Virus record (IMG/VR): IMGVR_UViG_3300031933_000072 | Span: 1-21,650 of that record | Source: a virus | DNA: 21,650 nt | Reading direction: 5' to 3' (one strand) | Shown here: positions 4,729 through 10,923 of the stretch, piece by piece | How positions within the stretch are numbered: position 1 is the stretch's first letter | How the letters are laid out: every line of letters begins with the position of its first letter | Program-made: the position numbers and the translations under genes | The notes under the pieces: generated by a model | Told to the model about the DNA's origin: nothing | What the model saw: the letters and a program-made list of their open reading frames with translations, nothing else | Database searches by the model: none

Positions 4729-5614
4729 ACTGAAACCTACCCTGATTAAAATTAGCATGAGAGAATACTTCACGATTCACAATTTTATACATTCCAAACT
4801 CATTCGTCATCACATAACCCTCGGCATCAATTCGATCATAACCGATATAGGCATCAGGACCATCATTACGACAGATAAAGAGACAATCTTCTTTGATAGT
4901 TTTAATCAGAATCCACAAACGAATCAGATTAGGATCACACTCAAAATCATCTTCATGAATCCTCATACCAGCGCGAATACGAGCATTAATTTGTTTTTTA
5001 ATTTGTGCCGCTTCCTTATCAGTTGCGAATCGAGTGGTGGTTGCAACTTGACGGGCAAACTTACATACATCCTCAACATCAGCGAAGGAATCTTGATTAT
5101 AAAGAATATATGCGTTTGGTTTGACGAACTTCACCGTGTCACTATCATTCCAGATGGCACGATCAGGCATCGCAACAGCATCACGAAGATCATTCTTCGC
5201 ATAATAACAGGTATGTGGCGCGATGATGATATTTTGAGTGACAATCTCCGGAAACTTATAAGTGATAGTGTTAGGAGTGTATTCATCACTACCACCTTCA
5301 CCAATAAAATCACCTTGATAGATGGTTTCCGTACAGGGCAGATAGTCAAAGCAAAGATGTAGGATCTTCGCTACTTCACCCTGATGATTTGTATCAATCT
5401 CTTCATGAGAATGATTGATTTTGATTTTAACTTTGTTGAATACGGATTTTGTGCCAACAAAGAACCTACCCGTGGCAGGATTGGTTCCCCATACAATCGC
5501 AGGAGAACCATCAATCTTAAGACTGAGAGTGCCAGGATTCACGAACCAATCAAGAACAGAAAGATCACCCGTAAGGATAGAGTCTTCTGGATGGGACAGG
5601 TGTGTGTTTTTCAT
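4718..5614 (-). CDS. KxDG nucleotidyltransferase-like (ligase superfamily) protein
   Basis: A 298-aa protein. Around residue 33 it has LKIDGSPAIVWG, the KxDG motif I whose Lys is adenylylated in ATP-dependent DNA/RNA ligases. It is followed by GRFFVGTKSVF (motif Ia-like), YQGDFIGEGG (motif III-like), and near the C-terminus EGYVM (motif IV) and MYKIVN (motif V). This order is the nucleotidyltransferase core. Homologues are common in T4-type cyanophages but, to my knowledge, have no proven reaction. Substrate is unknown: RNA, DNA or protein AMPylation are possible. A TATAAT box ends 6 bases before the ATG, so the message may be leaderless. Confidence 0.82.
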   Translation of the reverse strand: MKNTHLSHPEDSILTGDLSVLDWFVNPGTLSLKIDGSPAIVWGTNPATGRFFVGTKSVFNKVKIKINHSHEEIDTNHQGEVAKILHLCFDYLPCTETIYQGDFIGEGGSDEYTPNTITYKFPEIVTQNIIIAPHTCYYAKNDLRDAVAMPDRAIWNDSDTVKFVKPNAYILYNQDSFADVEDVCKFARQVATTTRFATDKEAAQIKKQINARIRAGMRIHEDDFECDPNLIRLWILIKTIKEDCLFICRNDGPDAYIGYDRIDAEGYVMTNEFGMYKIVNREVFSHANFNQGRFQCAS

Positions 5615-5677
5615 ACTGACATTATAAGGGTATTATGGGGGCTCTGGAGTGCCCTGTGTGCCAGTTGTCAAAGTGTC
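5615..5677 (-). promoter_or_regulatory. Cassette with TATAAT abutting the start codon
   Basis: The minus strand reads CCCTTATAATGTCAGTATG. The box is at 5621-5626 and the ATG begins at 5614, exactly the usual distance to a transcription start. A weak GGGC/GCCC stem and a TGCCAGTTGTCAAAGTG hairpin remnant lie upstream, and the TAG stop of the GNAT gene opens the cassette (TAGGACACTT). Confidence 0.6.
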
Positions 5678-6061
5678 CTAGCGTGGGTTGCGAATATCAG
5701 TATCTCTGGTTGTAAAGTCCCTAGACCTGCCACGATTTTTTTCAAATCCATGAGACTTATAAAACTTTGCTAATTTTGCTTTCTTACCTTTGTCCGGATC
5801 CTGAGTAAGTGTCATTCTTTTTTTCTGCTTATCCGCATATTTTGTAAGACCCTTCAGCACTCTTGTTCCAATTCCTTTGCCTTGCATATTTGGAGGAACG
5901 AAGAGTTGATTTACACGAAGATCACCAGATTTATCATCGTGCGAAACATCAACATTTGTTCCGGGATGCTTTCTTCCATATGCCCGATCTATTTTACGAA
6001 GAACTTCCTTTGGTGGTCTTGCTTCTTTTGCTTCTGTAATGAACTGGGAGAATGTTTTCAT
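5678..6061 (-). CDS. GNAT acetyltransferase with capsid-targeting-like peptide
   Basis: A 127-aa protein. Residues 48-80 form the GNAT core: a strand (LRVNQLFVPP) then QGKGIG (60-65), the acetyl-CoA pyrophosphate loop (Q/RxxGxG/A), then the helix RVLKGLTKYADKQ. FYKSHGF (100-106) is the family's C-terminal motif. The N-terminus MKTFSQFITEAKE closely resembles the MKTYQEFIAEA propeptide that targets T4 internal proteins to the head and is cut by the prohead protease after the Glu. It is strongly basic and ends in an Arg-rich tail. It overlaps the upstream gene by ATGA. Inference: a head-packaged enzyme that acetylates a host target after injection. Confidence 0.82.
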   Translation of the reverse strand: MKTFSQFITEAKEARPPKEVLRKIDRAYGRKHPGTNVDVSHDDKSGDLRVNQLFVPPNMQGKGIGTRVLKGLTKYADKQKKRMTLTQDPDKGKKAKLAKFYKSHGFEKNRGRSRDFTTRDTDIRNPR

Positions 6062-6453
6062 CTAAACCTCTTTGCTACTTTTGGTTTTTGTATTCTTCCA
6101 GATCGGTTTACAATTTTCTTTGATGCATATTCGGGATCCATCGCAACAGAATAGTGTCTTATTCCTCTGGAATCAATACCTCTTTGACCTTGGGTCTTAA
6201 CTGCTTTGGCACCTTTTTCTGGTTTATCTTTAATCTTCTTCTTTGGAACCAACATCGTAATTACGGAAGGGTTCTCATCATATCTTCTACCAAATCCACG
6301 AGCAGTTTCTGGACTAGTTGATGTATGAACCTCATCTCCCGTATATCCAGACTTTTTAATCTTCTTGGCAGAATCAGAAGATGTTCCGTGCTTAAGACTC
6401 ACCATTTTTAATGTTTGTTCTGCTTCTGTGATGAACTCTTTATAAGTCTTCAT
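6058..6453 (-). CDS. ADP-ribosyltransferase-fold-like protein with capsid-targeting-like peptide
   Basis: A 131-aa basic protein starting MKTYKEFITEAEQ, again nearly the T4 head-targeting propeptide. Residues 20-70 read LKHGTSSDSAKKIKKSGY, then VHTSTSPETARGFG, then SVITMLVP. HGTS, a VHxSTSPExA strand-helix and a following strand are typical of the ART/PARP/KptA fold, in which the His and the second-strand Ser/Tyr contact NAD. A clear catalytic Glu could not be placed, so activity is uncertain. T4 packages and injects the ART Alt, which makes the combination plausible. It sits between the GNAT gene and the 197-aa gene with ATGA overlaps on both sides. Confidence 0.65.
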   Translation of the reverse strand: MKTYKEFITEAEQTLKMVSLKHGTSSDSAKKIKKSGYTGDEVHTSTSPETARGFGRRYDENPSVITMLVPKKKIKDKPEKGAKAVKTQGQRGIDSRGIRHYSVAMDPEYASKKIVNRSGRIQKPKVAKRFR

Positions 6454-7043
6454 TTCTTTGATTTCTTTTCTCTTGCTTCTTTTGCTTTTGCTGCTTTTGC
6501 GAGTGTTCTTGCTCTTGCTGCATTCCTTTCTTCTTGAGAAATATTAAACATATTCCTATCAGTAACTAATCTTTCTCTGGGTGATTCGATGTCTGATTCA
6601 CTTAGAATAGACTGAACCCAGTTGTCGCTGATATTCTCTGCCATAACTTCGGCACCATCGAGACTATCGGCATAACCTTCATCAAATAGATAATGAGCGA
6701 CGATTACATTACTCATATTTGTTCTTCTTCTTTTTCCTGTTGGTTTCTTTTCTTCTGGTTCTGGTTCTGCTTCTGGTTCATTTTTTCTTGAGGATCTAAC
6801 TCTCACGCTTCCCCCCGGAGGAACACTAAAATCACCGCGATTCATTCTTTCTATATTCTCAACAGAACGTCTTTCTGATGGTTTGAGTGGAAATGAGTGT
6901 GCTAACTTGCGACGTGCTTCATTTAGTTCCTCAAACTCATCGTCACTCAAAGACTCTACTAATTCTTCTGCTTCCTCATAAGAATCGGCATAACCCTCAA
7001 AGTATAAAAACTGAAGTATTTGGTGATATTCGTAAGAAGACAT
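6450..7043 (-). CDS. Protein with twin EGYADS repeats, 197 aa
   Basis: Two related helical repeats are visible: residues about 10-40 (FLYFEGYADSYEEAEELVES) and about 117-147 (YLFDEGYADSLDGAEVMAEN). Each ends in an acidic S-D segment followed by a hydrophobic residue pair. Between them lies a Pro/Glu/Lys/Arg-rich linker, and the C-terminus is an Ala/Lys/Arg-rich helix. Repeats of this kind occur in proteins of T4-type cyanophages and pelagiphages; I know of no assigned function. First gene of the three-gene unit with the ART-like and GNAT genes, behind a late-type promoter at 7071-7078. A head-associated or internal protein is plausible. Confidence 0.8.
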   Translation of the reverse strand: MSSYEYHQILQFLYFEGYADSYEEAEELVESLSDDEFEELNEARRKLAHSFPLKPSERRSVENIERMNRGDFSVPPGGSVRVRSSRKNEPEAEPEPEEKKPTGKRRRTNMSNVIVAHYLFDEGYADSLDGAEVMAENISDNWVQSILSESDIESPRERLVTDRNMFNISQEERNAARARTLAKAAKAKEAREKKSKK

Positions 7044-7070
7044 TTGGTATAAAGAAACTCTACTTCTCTT

Positions 7071-7078
7071 TATTTATC
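7071..7078 (-). promoter_or_regulatory. T4-type late promoter, GATAAATA
   Basis: The minus strand reads TTTGATAAATAAAGAGAAG, one base from the T4 late consensus TATAAATA, with no -35 needed. It lies 28 bases before the 197-aa gene, so the GNAT/ART-like operon is probably expressed late, with the structural genes. Confidence 0.6.
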
Positions 7079-7101
7079 AAATATCTTCACGGTTGTAATA
7101 C

Positions 7102-7638
7102 TTATGGATTTTGGAACGTCTTTACATATCTAATGCTCTTCATATAAGAGATCTCACTATTCTTAACGACTAATAACTCAGATTTAACTTCACGCCAGGT
7201 ATAATTTCTATTTTTGTCTAAATGAAAATTAAAACCATTAAATCCCCAGTCAAAAACACCAAGACACGCTATTAGTGGGTGTTGATCGTAAAGAAGTCCT
7301 GGTGTCTTGGCGAAATATCTAAAGGTGAAGTATTTTCCGGGAATTGGTGGAGAGTTTGTGTCCTTAAAAACATCCAGAATCACATTCATTATGCTTTCTG
7401 GTCTTTTTGATGTTTTTTCGAGTCTTTGTTTAAGAATATCAATTCTTGTTAGATTTGCTGTTGCTTTTTGATAATCTTTGTCGTCCTTAAGAAGTTTTAC
7501 TAATTGATCTTTCGTTAGACTTTCATAGTTACTAATGGATCCCTGTCCCGATTTGGTTGTGTAATAAACAGTATATCTTTTCGCAAGAGATACTAATTCA
7601 TTTTTACTTAAAGCATCAAGAAGGGATGGTGGTATCAT
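7102..7638 (-). CDS. Conserved phage protein with SAP-like N-terminus, 178 aa
   Basis: Residues 1-55 (SLLDALSKNELVSLAKRY ... YESLTKDQLVKLLKDD) look like two short helical Rho-N/SAP-type units. The C-terminal part has PGKYFTFRYFAKTPGLLYDQ, then HPLIACLGVFDWGFNGFNFH. This pattern (Gly-Lys-aromatic strand, a D.HPL motif, then G-F-G-x-N-hydrophobic-H) is shared by a widespread uncharacterised family in T4-type phages, which I cannot tie to a function. Its start is one base from the stop of the 86-aa gene, so it is probably coupled. Confidence 0.75.
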   Translation of the reverse strand: MIPPSLLDALSKNELVSLAKRYTVYYTTKSGQGSISNYESLTKDQLVKLLKDDKDYQKATANLTRIDILKQRLEKTSKRPESIMNVILDVFKDTNSPPIPGKYFTFRYFAKTPGLLYDQHPLIACLGVFDWGFNGFNFHLDKNRNYTWREVKSELLVVKNSEISYMKSIRYVKTFQNP

Positions 7639-7639
7639 A

Positions 7640-7900
7640 TTAAGGTTTTAACATTTTCTTTGCTGCTTTCTCGGCATCGTTTTCTCTTTGTTTAATTACT
7701 TTTCTTACTGCACCACCACCAGACATTTTCATCATCGCTGCTACTTGTGCCGCTCTTTCTGGAGAATTAGGAGCAGAATCACCATAATTTACTATTTGTG
7801 GCGTTGCTTGTTCTCTTCCTGCAAGATAAGCACTCTTAAGTCTTTTTATTTCTTTCTTCTTACCTTCAATAAGAGTAAGGAATTGATTAAAAGTAATCAT
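7640..7900 (-). CDS. Small basic protein, possible internal head protein, 86 aa
   Basis: It begins MITFNQFLTLIEGKKKEIKR. The MxxFxQFL start resembles the capsid-targeting peptide less closely than the two proteins above, because no Glu follows the Ile/Leu at the expected place. The rest is Ala/Lys/Met-rich and helical (ERAAQVAAMMKMSGGGAVRK, AEKAAKKMLKP), basic overall as expected for DNA-associated internal proteins. A late promoter (CATAAATA) lies 13 bases upstream. Confidence 0.75.
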   Translation of the reverse strand: MITFNQFLTLIEGKKKEIKRLKSAYLAGREQATPQIVNYGDSAPNSPERAAQVAAMMKMSGGGAVRKVIKQRENDAEKAAKKMLKP

Positions 7901-7912
7901 CTTTTTTTAAGA

Positions 7913-7920
7913 TATTTATG
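7913..7920 (-). promoter_or_regulatory. T4-type late promoter, CATAAATA
   Basis: The minus strand reads CTCATAAATATCTT. It lies between the stop of the 72-aa gene (7924) and the ATG of the 86-aa gene (7900), leaving a very short leader. One base differs from TATAAATA. Confidence 0.6.
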
Positions 7921-7923
7921 AGT

Positions 7924-8142
7924 TTATTTGATATGATCCTTGAGACTATAAAAGTATTCTAGTCTAGCGATGTCTTCCTGTAGTCTAACTCCCTTGGTAT
8001 AACGAACAAAGTGCCTCTCAAGAGTGAGTTCCTCTTCTGAAAAAGGAATATCATTCTCTCTCTTGAACCTGATGTTCTGTGCGAATTGTGTAATGTGATT
8101 TACAGGTAAATTAAGAAACTCCTCGTAAGACATTTGAGACAA
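7924..8142 (-). CDS. Hypothetical helical protein, 72 aa
   Basis: It begins MSQMSYEEFLNLPVNHITQF and is mainly helical with mixed charge (FKRENDIPFSEEELTLERHF, then ARLEYFYSLKDHIK). The family is not recognised. It lies behind an ATTAAATA late-type motif that overlaps the stop codon of the deaminase gene. Confidence 0.78.
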   Translation of the reverse strand: MSQMSYEEFLNLPVNHITQFAQNIRFKRENDIPFSEEELTLERHFVRYTKGVRLQEDIARLEYFYSLKDHIK

Positions 8143-8162
8143 TAAGTGTTGTTCTTCTCTAC

Positions 8163-8170
8163 TATTTAAT
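8163..8170 (-). promoter_or_regulatory. Late-type promoter overlapping a stop codon, ATTAAATA
   Basis: The minus strand reads GATTAAATAGTAG; the TAA is the stop of the deaminase gene. It is two bases off TATAAATA, so it is a weaker candidate than those at 7071 and 7913. Confidence 0.4.
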
Positions 8171-8600
8171 CATAATCAAGTTTTGTATAAAGAAACTCCT
8201 GATCGCTGGTACTCCAATGAATTTCTTTAATTGTAGGGCAGTTGGTTCTTATATACAAGTAACAAATAGGGCAACAAAAACTATTTCTTAATTCTTTACC
8301 ACTATGACCTCCCACTCTACAAATGACTAGTTTGTGCCCGGATTTTCTTGCCCTAATAATACAATTTAATTCGGCATGAAGAAATGTCTTGAGTGCCAGC
8401 TTGGGATCCTTATACTTTTTAGATGCCATCACAGCGGCATAAAATTGTCTTGTATGTGTAATCTCATAAGAATTAGTACCAGTAGAAATAATCCGGTTTC
8501 TCTTATTCAAAAGAATTGCGGACATTCTTTGACGAGCATTAGATGCCATCGCAACAGATATGGCATGATCCGTGATTTCCTTTTTAAGAGGCGAAATCAT
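8166..8600 (-). CDS. Zinc-dependent cytidine/dCMP deaminase-like protein
   Basis: A 144-aa protein from Met 8600 (MISPLKKEITDHAIS). HAEL (His75, Glu77) and CPIC (Cys110, Cys113) form the zinc and catalytic site of the cytidine deaminase superfamily. NRIISTGTNSYE earlier is the usual core strand and loop. T4-type phages use dCMP deaminase (gp cd) in nucleotide supply, but this one is short and lacks features I would need to assign the substrate. Start choice: the longer frame (from 8642, or ATG 8624) overlaps the TATAAT box of its own promoter; Met 8600 follows GAGAAGAAA, a good Shine-Dalgarno. Confidence 0.8.
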   Translation of the reverse strand: MISPLKKEITDHAISVAMASNARQRMSAILLNKRNRIISTGTNSYEITHTRQFYAAVMASKKYKDPKLALKTFLHAELNCIIRARKSGHKLVICRVGGHSGKELRNSFCCPICYLYIRTNCPTIKEIHWSTSDQEFLYTKLDYD

Positions 8601-8622
8601 TTTCTTCTCATCTAGTAAAGTC

Positions 8623-8652
8623 ATTATACAGCACAAGGGCACCAGAAATCAA
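8623..8652 (-). promoter_or_regulatory. Sigma70-type promoter before the deaminase gene
   Basis: TTGATT (8652-8647), an 18-base spacer, then TATAAT (8628-8623). The spacer holds GGTGCCC and matches the promoter at 20298-20326. The -35 element overlaps the stop codon of the upstream HNH gene. Its host-type architecture suggests early expression, unlike the late-type boxes nearby. Confidence 0.6.
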
Positions 8653-9518
8653 GTCAAGTGTTCCAGTATGCGAACCGTCCATCCCTTATGATGTCTTTGT
8701 TTGCCTTGTGATACTTTACACATAATTCTCCTATCAAGACCATACTGTGGATTTTCTTTACAAAAATTAGTTAGATTATTTGTTATGAATACTTCTCCAT
8801 TTGGACTTTTTAATTCATAAATGTATTTACTATGAGATTTGGATATTTTTATTTTTGTTTCTTCTTTATGTTTCCAATCAACTCTCATTTTTCTTTTTAT
8901 ACTAATTTTTTCTTTTCTTTCTTCACTACAAGGACAATTCATTCCCATTACCCATCCCTCTCCAGGACATTCAACTGAAAGTCTGCGATTTTCTTTTCCA
9001 TTATTCCACCATTTTTTCCCTTTATTATGTCCTAAATTTTTCCTATGTGCTACAGAAACAGGTTTTCCTGTCTTTCCTTTACGTATTTTTTCTTTATGCT
9101 CTTTAGATTTTGGTATTCCCTTCAGTTTTTTGCTTAAATATTCTCTTTCTTCTTCAGTATAAATTTTACCATAATTATGATTATTTTCACCACTTATTGA
9201 ATTTACATATCTTGTCTTGAGATTTTCATACAAATAAGAATTTATATACTTATTTTTAGAATTTCTTTTACAACTCATAGCAAGATGAGCACAAATCATT
9301 TTTTGAGTTTTGTAATGATTTAATCCATATCTTTTTATACAAATCTTTTCTAATAATGCATGAGCAACATAGTGTTCTCTTGCGGTAAGCACAACAATCA
9401 TATTATTCTTTCCAAATATACTTACTGGAAATGTATGGTGTTTTTCTGTATAACCTTCAGGAGGAGTTCTGTTTTCTGCTTTCCTGATAAGATTACAATA
9501 AACCTTTAGATAGTTCAT
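8649..9518 (-). CDS. HNH homing endonuclease with NUMOD3 repeats, 289 aa
   Basis: Residues about 16-65 (GYTEKHHTFPVSIFGKNNMI then LTAREHYVAHALLEKI) hold the HNH metal site: paired His, then a zinc-free His-Asn pattern common to phage HNH enzymes. NUMOD3-type DNA-contact repeats follow (NYGKIYTEEEREYLSKKLKG, SKEHKEKIRKGKTG, CSEERKEKISIKRK). The C-terminus (YELKSPNGEVFITNNLTNFC to GKQRHHKGWTV) is a helix-turn-helix-type DNA-binding unit. The frame is open to 9584, but Met 9518 (MNYLKVYCNLIRKAEN) follows the shared AGAATAGAAATG start seen at two other endonucleases here. The gene is more AT-rich than its neighbours, consistent with transfer. Confidence 0.9.
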   Translation of the reverse strand: MNYLKVYCNLIRKAENRTPPEGYTEKHHTFPVSIFGKNNMIVVLTAREHYVAHALLEKICIKRYGLNHYKTQKMICAHLAMSCKRNSKNKYINSYLYENLKTRYVNSISGENNHNYGKIYTEEEREYLSKKLKGIPKSKEHKEKIRKGKTGKPVSVAHRKNLGHNKGKKWWNNGKENRRLSVECPGEGWVMGMNCPCSEERKEKISIKRKMRVDWKHKEETKIKISKSHSKYIYELKSPNGEVFITNNLTNFCKENPQYGLDRRIMCKVSQGKQRHHKGWTVRILEHLT

Positions 9519-9622
9519 TTCTATTCTATTGAGAGTGCATAAGTATTTATAATACTTTATAATAGAAAAGGTGCCCGAAAGCACCTAATCTTCCTGTGAA
9601 ATTGCACTCTCAACAGGCATCA
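9519..9622 (-). promoter_or_regulatory. Structured endonuclease leader A
   Basis: Arms TTGAGAGTGCA (9529-9539) and TGCACTCTCAA (9603-9613) are perfectly complementary over 11 bp. They enclose the terminator hairpin (9569-9586) and an inner late promoter, TATAAATA (9544-9551). An outer ACTAAATA motif overlaps the stop codon of the 78-aa gene. A read-through transcript would fold the arms together just before the start codon; a transcript from the inner promoter would lack the distal arm. Confidence 0.75.
9569..9586 (-). terminator. Intrinsic terminator hairpin in leader A
   Basis: On the minus strand AGGTGCT pairs with GGCACCT (one U-G pair) around a UUCG loop, followed by TTTTCTATT. This would stop or reduce transcription arriving from the 78-aa gene. 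Confidence 0.7.
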
Positions 9623-9859
9623 TTATTTAGTCACAGGTTTCCTCATCGTATAAGTGTAATAGTGGTCTCTTCCGGATAAGTTATAAGGATCAAAATTTGG
9701 TTGGGACATTATGTATTCATCTTCCATTTGATAATATCCTGCGTTTAACTCTTCCCAAAATGAAAGATAATCTATGCGGTCATTATAATTAACAAAGCGA
9801 AAGTCAATACAATTTCTCCAAGACCAATAGGCATTCTCAACCCATTTTATGAATTTCAT
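9623..9859 (-). CDS. Aromatic-rich hypothetical protein, 78 aa
   Basis: The frame opens further upstream, but Met 9859 (MKFIKWVENAYWSWRNCIDF) follows AAGGAATTGG, a good Shine-Dalgarno, and a TATAATA box. Trp, Tyr and Phe are very frequent (YLSFWEELNAGYYQMEDEY, GRDHYYTYTM). The family is not recognised. Its stop overlaps the outer promoter of leader A. Confidence 0.78.
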   Translation of the reverse strand: MKFIKWVENAYWSWRNCIDFRFVNYNDRIDYLSFWEELNAGYYQMEDEYIMSQPNFDPYNLSGRDHYYTYTMRKPVTK

Positions 9860-9929
9860 CCAATTCCTTGTGTATAAGAGTATTATACCAGATTTTTGAG
9901 AATTATGGTGTGTTCCTTGTGACAGTTTC
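9860..9929 (-). promoter_or_regulatory. Promoter cassette with TATAATA box
   Basis: The box is at 9881-9887 (minus strand reads GGTATAATACTCTTATACAC). The 5' part of the cassette, GGCACTTGAGAAACTGTCAC, overlaps the end of the 68-aa gene and supplies its TGA stop. No strong GGGCA/TGCCC stem is present here. Confidence 0.55.
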
Positions 9930-10136
9930 TCAAGTGCCCTCAAACACCATTAAGTCCCACTCCTCATAACGGGTCTCTAACTTCCCGTCCTTGAGAAAAA
10001 TATTCAGGTGCCCGATGCGCCCGTCTTCCATATAAAACGCACACCACAAATGTCTTTTAGTATCCATCACCTCATAATGAAACATTTTGATGTCATCCAA
10101 TAAGAACTCATCGGGATTATGTATTAGTTTATCCAT
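9930..10136 (-). CDS. Hypothetical protein, 68 aa
   Basis: It begins MDKLIHNPDEFLLDDIKMFH. A strand-rich centre (LWCAFYMEDGRIGHLNIFLK) suggests a small beta-sheet. It ends VFEGT, where the final Thr and stop codon lie in the downstream cassette. Its ATG shares one base with the TGA of the membrane protein gene. The family is not recognised. Confidence 0.8.
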   Translation of the reverse strand: MDKLIHNPDEFLLDDIKMFHYEVMDTKRHLWCAFYMEDGRIGHLNIFLKDGKLETRYEEWDLMVFEGT

Positions 10137-10318
10137 CAGTCTTCACCACCAAACAAAGAAAAAAGAAAGTACCATACTACGCCCAAAAGACCCAAAAGAG
10201 ATGGAATAAACACCATCCAACCAAAGATGATTGGATGTGTCGCAAGAAGATAAACGACGAGTATAATCAATAATACTGCGAAAGGTAATGTGATTGATGC
10301 TTTTACTTGCGGTTTCAT
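10136..10318 (-). CDS. Small two-helix membrane protein, 60 aa
   Basis: It has two hydrophobic segments, about residues 8-27 (ITLPFAVLLIILVVYLLATH) and about 30-56 (IIFGWMVFIPSLLGLLGVVW), joined by a short turn. This suggests a helical hairpin in the inner membrane with a short charged tail (FGGED). Its ATG overlaps the stop of the exonuclease gene as ATGA. No family is recognised; a holin is one possibility but nothing specific supports it, and no lysin lies next to it. Confidence 0.82.
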   Translation of the reverse strand: MKPQVKASITLPFAVLLIILVVYLLATHPIIFGWMVFIPSLLGLLGVVWYFLFSLFGGED

Positions 10319-10923
10319 TTCATCTCCTTCATTTCATTTTTATATTCCTCAAACTTCCTTTGTTTATTCAGGAAGTAAAAGAAGAACCTCAAGGTATTTT
10401 CTGCGTCAATCTCCGCTCTGTGTGAAGTTCCAATAAAATCAAGACCATAAGAAATCATAGACTTACGCAGACCACCAGAGGGTGTTTTGCCCTGAACCAT
10501 TTGATTAAAGACATACAGAGTTTTTACATCAATCACTCTCCTTCCAAAAAATGGGAAGTCAATACCTCGTTCTCTAAACTCATCTTTGAGTTCTGTAGCA
10601 TCATTTTCGGCACCACCACCCCAGACAATTGGATTGACGAAACACTTATTCTCGGTAATGATGTTCCCGAGTTCTTGTGCTACTATCTGGTGAGATACTG
10701 CCTTTTCTTTGATGATTTCGTCTGTGATACCTGTGAGTTGTTGAATAAAAGGAGTTATGGGTTCTTGAGGGTCAAGATACCAAGAAAAAGTTTTTATATC
10801 ATCAGGCATCACAGGAGATGCTACTGATACACCAACCTGAATAATTCTGGGTGTGGTTCCATCTTGTTTTGAGTTTAGTTCCAAATCCAAACTGAAATAG
10901 GTTTGGTCTCTAACTGGGTTCAT
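10315..10923 (-). CDS. DEDDh 3'-5' exonuclease (DnaQ/RNase T-like)
   Basis: A 202-aa protein with the four acidic metal ligands: SLDLELN supplies Asp13 and Glu15; WGGGAENDATEL supplies Asp108; SHRAEIDAENT supplies His168 and Asp173. LTGITDEII (64-71) is the usual exo I/II linker. This length and order fit a stand-alone exonuclease rather than a polymerase domain. Substrate could be DNA or RNA; similar enzymes are called exonucleases in T4-type cyanophages. It sits within a chain of five genes, each overlapping the next by ATGA. Confidence 0.88.
   Translation of the reverse strand: MNPVRDQTYFSLDLELNSKQDGTTPRIIQVGVSVASPVMPDDIKTFSWYLDPQEPITPFIQQLTGITDEIIKEKAVSHQIVAQELGNIITENKCFVNPIVWGGGAENDATELKDEFRERGIDFPFFGRRVIDVKTLYVFNQMVQGKTPSGGLRKSMISYGLDFIGTSHRAEIDAENTLRFFFYFLNKQRKFEEYKNEMKEMK

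Noticed and set aside
4664-5362. 232-aa plus-strand frame opposite the KxDG gene
   Set aside because: It is an antisense shadow of a well-supported gene with clear nucleotidyltransferase motifs.
8601-8642. N-terminal extension of the deaminase-like gene (GTG at 8642 or ATG at 8624)
   Set aside because: These starts lie before or inside the gene's own TATAAT box; the Met at 8600 has a good ribosome binding site.
10136-10318. Assignment of the two-helix membrane protein as a holin
   Set aside because: Topology alone is not specific, and no endolysin or spanin lies next to it.
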